DNA from: JAABVY01 sp964496505
GTDB taxonomy: Bacteria; Zixibacteria; MSB-5A5; JAABVY01
Direction of reading: 5' to 3'
Length of the DNA stretch: 11,366 nucleotides
Assembly: GCA_964496505.1 (NCBI GenBank)
Contig: CAZBZV010000086.1
Coordinates: forward strand, 1-11,366
Part shown: positions 1-6,851 of the stretch, piece after piece
Layout: the number at the start of each line of letters is the position of its first letter
Position numbering within the stretch: position 1 is the stretch's first letter
The notes under the pieces: generated by a model
What the model was told of the DNA's origin: nothing
Seen by the model: the letters and a program-made list of their open reading frames with translations, nothing else
Databases searched by the model: none
Made by a program: the position numbers and the translations under genes

Positions 1-397
1 CGAAATTGCACGCAGATCGCGGGGCACACCGCGTGTAGCCAATCGTCTCCTAAAACGGGTACGCGATTTCGCCGAGGTGGCCGGTAATGGCGGTATCGAC
101 AGGACTATCGCTTCGAATTCTCTGGCGCGTCTGGATGTCGATAATCTGGGCTTAGATGAGATGGATAAACGCATTCTGGAAGTCATCATCCACAAATTCA
201 AGGGCGGCCCGGTCGGAATCAATACGCTGGCTGTTGCGGTAGGCGAGGAGCAGGATACGATAGAGGAGATTTACGAGCCGTTTCTGATTCAGGAAGGCCT
301 TTTAAACCGTACACCGCGCGGGCGAGTGGTTACCTCCAACGGCTACAAGCACTTAAATCTCAAAAAATCCGAACGCGATCAAAGAGAGCTTTTTTAA
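1..397 (+). CDS. ruvB: RuvB Holliday junction helicase, C-terminal part (5' truncated by window)
   Basis: RuvB is the hexameric AAA+ motor that drives Holliday junction branch migration with RuvA, and acts with the resolvase RuvC. The reading frame is open from the window edge (first full codon at position 2), so the 131 residues seen are only the C-terminal third. They begin in the conserved stretch ARRSRGTPRVANRLLKRVRD at the end of the AAA+ lid. The winged-helix DNA-binding domain follows, with LGLDEMDKRIL, the GGPVG turn, EPFLIQEGLL and RTPRGRVVT, all typical of RuvB. An ATG lies at 77, but homology continues upstream of it, so it is not the start. The ATPase motifs lie outside the window. 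A gap of 51 nt separates it from queH, so co-transcription is possible but unproven. Identification is secure. Confidence 0.96.
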   Translation, partial: EIARRSRGTPRVANRLLKRVRDFAEVAGNGGIDRTIASNSLARLDVDNLGLDEMDKRILEVIIHKFKGGPVGINTLAVAVGEEQDTIEEIYEPFLIQEGLLNRTPRGRVVTSNGYKHLNLKKSERDQRELF

Positions 398-448
398 ACT
401 TCGGCAATATTAAAGCCGTATATCTGTAAGAATTATATTTGAATTATT

Positions 449-997
449 ATGAAGATACTTACTCACATATGCTGCGGCCCCTGTCTGGTCTATCCCTATG
501 AGAAGATGATTAAAGAGGGGGAGCATCTGACCGGCTTCTGGTACAATCCCAACATTCATCCATATACGGAATACAAGGAACGCCTGAAGAGCCTGCGCAA
601 ATTTCAGGATATAAAGAATATGGAGATCGTTTATCAGGACAGCTATGATCTGGAGCGTTTCCTTCAGATGGCTATGTCCGATCTTCAGGACCGCTGTATG
701 CATTGCTATATCCTCAGGCTGACCGAGGCGGCGAATTATGCCAAAGCCAATGGCTTTGAGTATTTTACCACCACACTTCTGGTATCGCCCTACCAGAAGC
801 TTGATTATATCCGGAAAGTCGGTAATCAGCTCGAAGCCCAGACCGGTGTGAAATTCCTCGATCTGGATATTGTCTCGGGATATCGTGAGGGCAGGCAGAA
901 GGCATACGATATGGGCCTATATATGCAGAAATACTGCGGCTGTGTATTCTCGGAAAAAGAACGCTACCAGAAAAAGAAAAAGAAGAAAAAGAAATAA
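449..997 (+). CDS. queH: Epoxyqueuosine reductase QueH
   Basis: QueH reduces epoxyqueuosine to queuosine in the wobble position of GUN-anticodon tRNAs. It is the cobalamin-independent, iron-sulfur alternative to QueG. The 182-residue protein shows the family cysteine pattern: C8-C9-G-P-C12 at the N terminus, C83-x-x-C86 followed by YILRL, and Y162-C163-G-C165 near the C terminus. FWYNPNIHPYTEY and GFEYFTTTLLVSPYQK are also characteristic QueH segments. These cysteines are those expected to bind the [4Fe-4S] cluster and a second metal. The protein ends in a run of eight lysines encoded by a purine-only A/G tract (971-994), which is not a family feature. No clear Shine-Dalgarno precedes the ATG. 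queA, the preceding enzyme of the pathway, starts 22 nt after the stop, which supports the assignment. Confidence 0.93.
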   Translation: MKILTHICCGPCLVYPYEKMIKEGEHLTGFWYNPNIHPYTEYKERLKSLRKFQDIKNMEIVYQDSYDLERFLQMAMSDLQDRCMHCYILRLTEAANYAKANGFEYFTTTLLVSPYQKLDYIRKVGNQLEAQTGVKFLDLDIVSGYREGRQKAYDMGLYMQKYCGCVFSEKERYQKKKKKKKK

Positions 998-1019
998 ATC
1001 CAAACTCCCGCCCGCAAAT

Positions 1020-2054
1020 ATGAAGCTCACAGATTTTGATTATCATCTTCCCGAGGAACAGATTGCCAGATACCCGGCGCAAGAGCGCGATCACAGCAGG
1101 CTTCTGGTTTATGACCGAAATACCGATCAAATCAGTCACAAAAAATTCTTTGATGTAGCCGATTTCCTTAATGAGGATGATTTTCTGGTCATTAATACAA
1201 CTCGTGTAATGAAGGCCCGCCTTTTCGGTAAAAAGGCCAGGACCGGAGGAAAGTTCGAACTTCTGTTATTGCGAGAATTAAGGGAAGGCGTATGGGAGAG
1301 TCTTGTCAAACCGGGGAGAGGCATGAATCCGGGAATTGAGCTGTCATTCGGTGATTTTCCTGTTTCCGCCGAGGTGTTTGAGGTTCATGCCGACGGTTCC
1401 CGTACCTTGAGATTCGACCCACCGGACAAAGTTCACGATCTGATGGAAAATCAGGGGATAATTCCTTTGCCGCCCTATATACAGCGTCAGCCGGAGGAAT
1501 CCGATTACGAGCGTTATCAAACCGTTTACAATCATTACCGCGGATCGGTGGCGGCGCCCACAGCAGGTCTGCATTTTACGCCCGAGATTCTGGATAAGTT
1601 AAAAAGCAAAGGGATCGAGATTGCGGAAATAATACTGGATATCGGATGGGGGACATTTCAGCCGGTGCGAGTTGACGATCCCCGCAGACATCAAATCGAA
1701 TCCGAAAAATACCGCATCGAACCGGAAACCGCATTGAAAATCAAGCAATTACGAGAAAAAGGCAAGAATCTGGTGGCGGTCGGGACAACCTCGGTAAGGG
1801 CGCTGGAAAGTTGGTACGGCCATACCGACGGCAAACTTAAGTCGATTTCGCGCGACACAGATCTGTTTATCTATCCTCCTTACAGATTTAAACTTGTTGA
1901 CAAATTGATTACCAATTTCCATCTTCCAAAATCAACTCTTCTGATGTTAGTCTCGGCCTTTGCCGGACGCGAAAATATTTTAAGGATTTACAATGAAGCC
2001 GTTGCCGAGGGCTATCGCTTTTTCAGCTACGGCGACAGCATGATGATATTATGA
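1020..2054 (+). CDS. queA: S-adenosylmethionine:tRNA ribosyltransferase-isomerase QueA
   Basis: QueA transfers and isomerises the ribosyl group of SAM onto preQ1-modified tRNA to give epoxyqueuosine, the substrate of QueH. From the ATG at 1020 the protein has 344 residues, the usual length. It starts with the family N terminus MKLTDFDYHLPEEQIARYPA. The frame is open back to 870, but that extension is basic, has no QueA homology and lies inside queH, so it is rejected. Diagnostic segments are INTTRVMKARLFG, AAPTAGLHFT, DIGWGTFQPVR, VGTTSVRALES and LITNFHLPKSTLLMLVSAFAG, with the end YRFFSYGDSMMIL. The stop codon overlaps the ATG of the next gene in an ATGA arrangement, implying translational coupling to the IspD-like gene. 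No good ribosome binding site is visible before 1020. Pairing with queH gives the last two steps of queuosine synthesis in sequence. Confidence 0.97.
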   Translation: MKLTDFDYHLPEEQIARYPAQERDHSRLLVYDRNTDQISHKKFFDVADFLNEDDFLVINTTRVMKARLFGKKARTGGKFELLLLRELREGVWESLVKPGRGMNPGIELSFGDFPVSAEVFEVHADGSRTLRFDPPDKVHDLMENQGIIPLPPYIQRQPEESDYERYQTVYNHYRGSVAAPTAGLHFTPEILDKLKSKGIEIAEIILDIGWGTFQPVRVDDPRRHQIESEKYRIEPETALKIKQLREKGKNLVAVGTTSVRALESWYGHTDGKLKSISRDTDLFIYPPYRFKLVDKLITNFHLPKSTLLMLVSAFAGRENILRIYNEAVAEGYRFFSYGDSMMIL

Positions 2055-2758
2055 AATGCTGTGCGATAATTTATACCGATTACTACCCGCATCTCGATCC
2101 GGGTGTTTTGCCGCCTCATTTCCGGCCGATCGAGGGGATGCCGTTAATCGCGCATACGATCAAAGTATTTCAGGAATGCATGCAGGTCGATGAGATAATT
2201 CCGGTCGTATCTCCTGAATTTATGCTCTATATGTCGGAAAATGTGGTCGATCGATACAACTACGATAAAGTGCAGAAAATTCGCGAATCGAAGGATACCC
2301 GCTATGCCACGGTTATGTCCGGTCTGGAAGGCCTAACGCAGGATACCGACATCGTACTGATTCACGACTCCCTCCGGCCGCTTGTCGAGCCGGATACGAT
2401 TTCGGAGCTGATAACAGAATGCCTTGAGCATGATGCGGTTGCTTTGGGAATGCAGGCCTCACAGCCGGTTAAACGCGCCGAAGAAGGATATATCCTGGCC
2501 TCTCTGGACAAAAAGAGAATCTGGCTGATGCAAAGCCCGCAGGCATTCAAGTACAACCTTATTCGGGATGCCTATAGAACCGCCGAAACTACCGCTCATG
2601 TCTTCGCTGATGACGCCGCGGTTGTGGAATATTATGGCAATAAAGTCCGAGTTATAGAGGGTAAAGACACTAACCTCCGAATCAGCACCGAAAATGATTT
2701 CGAAATAGTCAGGTATCTTATTCAGAAAAAAGCGGAATCAAGAGGCTCCGATGTTTAA
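2051..2758 (+). CDS. IspD-family cytidylyltransferase lacking the CTP-binding loop
   Basis: The 235-residue protein belongs to the IspD family (2-C-methyl-D-erythritol 4-phosphate cytidylyltransferase, MEP isoprenoid pathway). Support comes from length, fold order, and position directly before an ispF homologue. Family-like segments include MPLIAHTIKVF, TRYATVMSGLEGL, VLIHDSLRP (IspD HDAARP), VKRAEEG, SPQAF, ADDAAVVEYYG and EGKDTNLRIS. The N-terminal signature AAGxGxRM...K, which grips the CTP phosphates, is absent. An ungapped comparison puts TDYYPHLD where that loop should be, and Pro where the catalytic Lys should be. The DT of the substrate-binding region reads QP, the Arg before the TPQ segment reads Lys, and the late Lys (NIKVT) reads Arg. 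The Asp and Arg of HDxxRP remain. Canonical activity is therefore doubtful. It overlaps queA by 4 nt and the IspF-like gene by 8 nt. A repurposed or regulatory role is possible, so no symbol is assigned. Confidence 0.8.
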   Translation: MKCCAIIYTDYYPHLDPGVLPPHFRPIEGMPLIAHTIKVFQECMQVDEIIPVVSPEFMLYMSENVVDRYNYDKVQKIRESKDTRYATVMSGLEGLTQDTDIVLIHDSLRPLVEPDTISELITECLEHDAVALGMQASQPVKRAEEGYILASLDKKRIWLMQSPQAFKYNLIRDAYRTAETTAHVFADDAAVVEYYGNKVRVIEGKDTNLRISTENDFEIVRYLIQKKAESRGSDV

Positions 2759-3281
2759 GACCGGAATTGGTATCGACATGCGCCGCTTTATCGAAGGGCG
2801 AAAGCTGATTCTGGCCGGAGCTGAAATCGATTATCCTCTGGGACTCGAGGGAAACTCCGATGCCGATGTATTGAGCCATGCTATCATAGATGCCCTGCTG
2901 GGCGCGTCAAATCTGGGAGAGACAGATGAGCTCTTCCCTGAGGATGATATCAAATATAAAGATATCTCCGGCCTCAGGCTTCTGGAACTTGTCAATCTGA
3001 AGCTGGTGCGAATATCATTCGCGATAGAAAATATCGATGTAGTTCTTTCCTGTTCGGAAATTGATCTTGCACAATATAAAACATATATGCTGCTGAACCT
3101 CTCACATGCCCTGAAAATCGACAGCAGTATGATCTCGCTCAAACAGTCCCATTCTTTCTTTCATCTGATGCCGCAGTTTAAGGACGGAATCGCCGCCTTT
3201 GCAGTCTGCACCATCATAGATATCAGCGAAGTGGAGGAGGAAGAAAAGGAGAACTCATCGGAAGAGGAATACTATGAGTGA
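2751..3281 (+). CDS. IspF-family protein with degenerate metal and catalytic sites
   Basis: The 176-residue protein is an IspF homologue (2-C-methyl-D-erythritol 2,4-cyclodiphosphate synthase, a trimeric zinc enzyme of the MEP pathway). The clearest match is residues 35-66, NSDADVLSHAIIDALLGA followed by SNLGETDELFPEDD. Family-like ends are TGIGIDMRRF and KDGIAAFAV. Key residues are altered. The zinc motif DxH reads D9-M-R11, while the second zinc His (H43) remains. HSD reads N35-S-D. DIG before LFP reads ETD. The Thr-Thr-Thr-Glu catalytic segment reads SHSF at 133-136 in an ungapped alignment. The Pro-Lys of the substrate loop is gone. After the normal end the protein adds an acidic tail rich in Glu (about 158-176). 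It overlaps the IspD-like gene and dedA by 8 nt each. Family membership is firm; cyclase activity is doubtful. Confidence 0.82.
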   Translation: MFKTGIGIDMRRFIEGRKLILAGAEIDYPLGLEGNSDADVLSHAIIDALLGASNLGETDELFPEDDIKYKDISGLRLLELVNLKLVRISFAIENIDVVLSCSEIDLAQYKTYMLLNLSHALKIDSSMISLKQSHSFFHLMPQFKDGIAAFAVCTIIDISEVEEEEKENSSEEEYYE

Positions 3282-3933
3282 TATCTTTCCGGATTTGCAG
3301 CACTGGGTAGATATCCTTCTCTCCTACGGCGGCTGGTGGATATACCTTATGGTTATCGGGGCGATGTTCATAGAATATGTTTTTCCGGTTTTTCCCGGAG
3401 ATGTTGCCATATTCGCAGCCGGTTTTTTGTCAGGCAATGGGGATGTATCTCTCATTATAGTTTTGGCTTCTGCCTATGTAGGTTCTGCGCTCGGGCTTAC
3501 TTTAGTTTTCTGGGTGGGACGAAGGTATGGCAGGAGAATTCTTGAATCCGGCAAAATCTGGTTTTTGAATCACAAATTGCTTCATCGGACTGAAATGTGG
3601 TACAAGAAGATGGGGCAGGGCCTGCTGGTGGGCTCTAAATTTTTACCGGGTATCAGGTTTGCTCTGGTGTTCTTTGCGGGAATCTCTGATCTTCCGTTCA
3701 AGCGGGCTTTTATTCTGACCTCGATATCCTGCCTGATCTGGAACAGCATGGTCATACTATCCGCCCATTATCTTCAGCAGAATCTCCATCAGGTCTATGA
3801 AATTTTATCAACATATACCAATGTTGTGTTTATAATAGTTATTATTATAGTAGTTTTGTTAATTGCCAGATATTATTTGAAAAGGAGACTTGTGGATGAA
3901 GGTCCTGGTTCTAATGGGGGGAATCTCTCTTGA
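3274..3933 (+). CDS. DedA-family inner membrane protein
   Basis: The 219-residue protein is strongly hydrophobic, with several predicted membrane segments, the last near the C terminus (NVVFIIVIIIVVLLIARYY). It carries the DedA/SNARE-associated (VTT) pattern: an early re-entrant region with E34 and P38-x-x-P41-G-D43, then K122-F-L-P-G-I-R128, AGISDLPFKRAF and a Trp-Asn further on. In most DedA proteins the residue at 122 is Arg, here Lys. Known family members are linked to lipid flipping (undecaprenyl phosphate or phosphatidylethanolamine recycling) and to envelope homeostasis. Placement directly before D-Ala-D-Ala ligase fits an envelope role, but the substrate cannot be read from sequence. 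A GAGG at 3263-3266 precedes the ATG by 7 nt. The 3' end overlaps ddl by 38 nt. Confidence 0.9.
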   Translation: MSDIFPDLQHWVDILLSYGGWWIYLMVIGAMFIEYVFPVFPGDVAIFAAGFLSGNGDVSLIIVLASAYVGSALGLTLVFWVGRRYGRRILESGKIWFLNHKLLHRTEMWYKKMGQGLLVGSKFLPGIRFALVFFAGISDLPFKRAFILTSISCLIWNSMVILSAHYLQQNLHQVYEILSTYTNVVFIIVIIIVVLLIARYYLKRRLVDEGPGSNGGNLS

Positions 3934-4909
3934 ACGTGATGTCTCCCTGGCCTCGGGCGCGGCTATTACCTCCGCCCTTCAAAATAACGGCCATGATGTT
4001 ATAGCTGTGGACACCGCTGAAGGCAGCAAATTTCTCAAAGAATCAACTGCCCAGATCACCGATGATATTAAAACCAACCCGCCCGATTTGGAGAAGATTG
4101 CACGCTTTGACAGAGTCCAGAGCCTGAAGATAGCCAATCTGGAAGAGCTTTCCGATGTTGATGCGGTTTTTCTGGCTTTCCACGGCGGCGCGGGCGAGGA
4201 CGGCACGATTCAGGCGCTTCTAGATTTAGCCGGAAAGAAATATACCGGCTCCGGCATGCTGTCGTCCGCGCTCTGCATGAACAAGGCTATCTCGAAAAAG
4301 CTTTTCGAACGCGATGATATCCCCACGCCGGACTGGATGTTGATAGCTAAAAGGGATTTTGATGACGATATGTATGAATTAATCAGGCGCGAATTTCCTC
4401 CGCCGATTATAGTAAAACCCAATGATCAGGGTTCGACAGTGGGGCTCTCTCTGGTGGAAAGGATGGCCGATTACCGCAAAGCAATCGATCTTGTATTCGA
4501 GGTTTCCGAGGAAGCGCTTATCGAAGATTATATTGACGGCCGCGAGCTCACGGTTTCGGTGCTGGGCGAGCAGGCCCTGCCTGTGGTCGAGATTCTTCCC
4601 AGGAATAAGCTATATGATTATGAATGCAAGTATACCGAGGGTATGTGCGAATACGATTACCCGGCTAAGATTCCGGGTGAAACCCCGATTCTGATTCAGG
4701 AGCTCGGCCTGAGAGCGTTTAAGACACTCGTTTGCAAAGGCTATGCCCGTGTGGATTTCCGTATGGACAAAGAGGGAAATCTCTACTGCCTCGAGGTCAA
4801 CACTCTTCCGGGCATGACCAAAACCTCGCTTGTGCCAAAGGCGGCCAAAGCCGCAGGCTTTTCATTTGACCAACTTATTGAAAAGATACTAAAACTGGCC
4901 GTAGAATAG
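3896..4909 (+). CDS. ddl: D-alanine--D-alanine ligase
   Basis: This ATP-grasp enzyme joins two D-alanines to make the dipeptide of peptidoglycan precursors, in the cytoplasm. The start is placed at ATG 3896 because AAAGGAG (3881-3887) sits 8 nt upstream. An in-frame TTG at 3890 is too close to that site. The 337-residue protein has GGISLERDVSLASG at the N terminus (catalytic Glu13), FHGGAGEDGTIQALL, GKKYTGSGMLSSALCMNK, IIVKPNDQGSTVGL, EDYIDGRELTVSVLG and YDYECKYTEG. Metal ligands are D287 (RVDFR), and E300 and N302 in LEVNTLPGMTKTSLVP. All key residues are present. There is a longer than usual stretch between the first strand-helix unit and FHGG (about 40-80). It overlaps dedA by 38 nt and the glycosyltransferase by 1 nt. 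Confidence 0.96.
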   Translation: MKVLVLMGGISLERDVSLASGAAITSALQNNGHDVIAVDTAEGSKFLKESTAQITDDIKTNPPDLEKIARFDRVQSLKIANLEELSDVDAVFLAFHGGAGEDGTIQALLDLAGKKYTGSGMLSSALCMNKAISKKLFERDDIPTPDWMLIAKRDFDDDMYELIRREFPPPIIVKPNDQGSTVGLSLVERMADYRKAIDLVFEVSEEALIEDYIDGRELTVSVLGEQALPVVEILPRNKLYDYECKYTEGMCEYDYPAKIPGETPILIQELGLRAFKTLVCKGYARVDFRMDKEGNLYCLEVNTLPGMTKTSLVPKAAKAAGFSFDQLIEKILKLAVE

Positions 4910-6099
4910 TGAGACGGTTTCCAAAAATAGTCCTGGTTTTTATGAGGGTCGACTGGCCCATTTTTATGCGGCGCAAAATGCTATTCGCCCTGGCACGCCT
5001 TCTAAAGCGGTATGATTCCTGTGCCGTGGCGGTAAACCGACCTCTCTGTCCTTTCACCACTCCCTTTAGAAAGCCGGATAGAATGCAGGAGTATTTCGGA
5101 AAACCCCGGATCGAGAAAATGGATGATAATCTTTATCAGTATTCTCCACACTATTTTGTAACAGATATGATTTCCAGTAAAGTACCTCCATTTGAGGAAA
5201 TGAATCTCAAATGCTTGAGAGAGTCGTATAGGTATTTATGCAATGAAATCGGAATTGAAGAGACCAATCCGATGATCTGGTTTTATCATCCCCAGCAGGG
5301 ATATCTGACAAAACTTTTTAAGAACTCGTTTACGATCATGGAACTCTGCGATAATCTGGTATACTATGACGGTAATAAATCGGAAGAAGTGGACAGGCAG
5401 GAAAAGCAGTTAAGAACAGATGTTGATCTCTTGCTCGCGACCTCACCCAAACTGCTCGAAAAATACGGCAGTCATTATAAGCATGCCTGGCTTTCCGGTA
5501 ATGGTCTTGATAAGCAGACCTTTGAGCGGTTGAGTAAAGAGAATATTCAGCCCCGACCTGAATTAATAAAAATTCCCTCACCGCGCATCGGATACACCGG
5601 TATAATTTCAAAGAGGCTTGACTGGGAACTGATCGAGCAAATAGCTTCACGCACACCGGAATGGAATTTTCTATTCGTGGGGCCGGTTCAAAGGAACACG
5701 CCTTTTGATAAAATGCGGAATTGTTCGAATGTGCACTTTATCGGGAAGTACGAACACGCCCTGATGCCAGAGGTGCTGAAATCTTTTGATGTCGGTTTTA
5801 TGCCTTATAAAGATAATGAGTTCTTCCGTTTTTCCAACCCGCTGAAATTCTATGAATTTGCAGCCGCCGGATTATGTTCGATATCCTCGGAGATGGAAAT
5901 CCTGAGTAAATTCGATCCAAGATTTGTGAAAATTGTTCCCAATACAGCAGATGAATGGATTTCTGCAATCAATAATATGCTGGAGCGTGACAAAAATGAA
6001 TCGGAAATGATTGGCAAAAAAATCGCCGAGGAACATATTTGGGATAATATCTATAAAGAGATAATTGAGAGAATAAATTTAGAATTCTTCGGAGGATAG
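4909..6099 (+). CDS. Glycosyltransferase, GT-B fold (GT1/GT4-like)
   Basis: The 396-residue protein resembles GT-B glycosyltransferases of the TuaH type, which move a sugar from a nucleotide donor to an envelope or secreted polysaccharide. The GTG start overlaps the ddl stop (TAGTG). It is preferred over ATG 4942 because the first strand IVLVFMRVDW would otherwise be lost. The N-terminal half contains PMIWFYHPQQGYL and IMELCDNLVYYDG, like the YDCMD region of TuaH-like enzymes. The C-terminal donor domain starts at IGYTGIISKRLDWELI (about 226) and includes WNFLFVGP, NVHFIGKYEHALMPEVLKSF, DVGFMPYKD and NPLKFYEFAAAGL. E316 is the likely nucleotide-sugar-binding Glu; the first Glu of the EX7E motif is not present. 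There are no membrane segments. The gene reads AT-richer than its neighbours. Donor and acceptor are unknown. Confidence 0.85.
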   Translation: MRRFPKIVLVFMRVDWPIFMRRKMLFALARLLKRYDSCAVAVNRPLCPFTTPFRKPDRMQEYFGKPRIEKMDDNLYQYSPHYFVTDMISSKVPPFEEMNLKCLRESYRYLCNEIGIEETNPMIWFYHPQQGYLTKLFKNSFTIMELCDNLVYYDGNKSEEVDRQEKQLRTDVDLLLATSPKLLEKYGSHYKHAWLSGNGLDKQTFERLSKENIQPRPELIKIPSPRIGYTGIISKRLDWELIEQIASRTPEWNFLFVGPVQRNTPFDKMRNCSNVHFIGKYEHALMPEVLKSFDVGFMPYKDNEFFRFSNPLKFYEFAAAGLCSISSEMEILSKFDPRFVKIVPNTADEWISAINNMLERDKNESEMIGKKIAEEHIWDNIYKEIIERINLEFFGG

Positions 6100-6106
6100 T
6101 TTTTTC

Positions 6107-6838
6107 ATGACCTCATTGAAAGACAAGAAAGCCGCAATTTTCGATCTGGGCTCCACATTAATTGAATACGAAAATATTCCCTGGCCTGAGTTGTTCAAAT
6201 TAAGTCTTAAACGCGCGCATGATTACCTGCCTGAAGCGAATATCGAGCAGCCCGATTTCAATAAATTCCATGAGGTGTTTCTGGATAAAGTCATCGAGGT
6301 CGAAAAAGAAAGCAATATCACGCATAAGGAAAAGGATATCCTGAAGCTGTTCGGAAATTTTTTGTCGCATTTTGGAATATCCAACAATAATAAGTTTCTG
6401 AATAAATTTCTCGAGGTTTATTATCAGCCGGTAAGGGAAAGCATATATTTAAAAGAAAGCGCTATGGATGTGCTTGAACATTATAAGAGCAAGGATCATA
6501 AAATCGGCCTGATTTCGAATACCGTATTCCCGCCCGAGTATCATATTACCGACATGAAAAAATTCGAGATCGACCACTTTTTCGACCACATCATCTTTTC
6601 ATCAAGATTTCCGCGCAGAAAACCGCATCCCTCGATTTATACTGAAATGCTCAGAGTGCTTGACATTTCGGCCTCAGACGCTTTCTTTATCGGAGATCGA
6701 ATTGAAATTGATGTGCTTGGGGCAAAATCCAGCAGCATCTATTCGATCCTGTTAAGAAAAAAGGGAAGGGAGTATGATGATCTCTCCCTGCCCGATCTGG
6801 TTATAGATAAATTGTCCGAGCTTTTAAAATATTACTGA
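6107..6838 (+). CDS. HAD-superfamily hydrolase, DxG variant
   Basis: The 243-residue protein has all four HAD motifs in order. Motif I is IFD13-L-G15-S-T, with the nucleophile Asp13. Motif II is LIS137-N-T. Motif III is Lys172 in RRKPHPSIY. Motif IV is IGD197-RIEID202, followed by GAKSS. The second motif I Asp, the usual general acid/base of phosphatases, is Gly here. DLGxx variants occur in known phosphatases such as YihX, so this does not prove inactivity. A helical cap lies between motifs I and II (about 25-115), which makes it a subfamily I type. The start follows GGAGG (6091-6095) by 11 nt, inside the end of the glycosyltransferase gene, so the two are probably translated together. Substrate unknown; a sugar phosphate is a guess from the neighbour. 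Parts are strikingly AT-rich (about 28% GC at 6361-6420). Confidence 0.88.
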   Translation: MTSLKDKKAAIFDLGSTLIEYENIPWPELFKLSLKRAHDYLPEANIEQPDFNKFHEVFLDKVIEVEKESNITHKEKDILKLFGNFLSHFGISNNNKFLNKFLEVYYQPVRESIYLKESAMDVLEHYKSKDHKIGLISNTVFPPEYHITDMKKFEIDHFFDHIIFSSRFPRRKPHPSIYTEMLRVLDISASDAFFIGDRIEIDVLGAKSSSIYSILLRKKGREYDDLSLPDLVIDKLSELLKYY

Positions 6839-6851
6839 GAAAGGGATTTTT

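Noticed and set aside
870..1019. Upstream in-frame extension of queA
   Set aside because: It lies inside queH in another frame, is basic without QueA homology, and the family N terminus begins exactly at 1020.
6146..6160. HAD gene considered as inactive because motif I is DLGST
   Set aside because: DxG variants such as YihX are active phosphatases and the other three motifs are intact, so inactivity is not supported.
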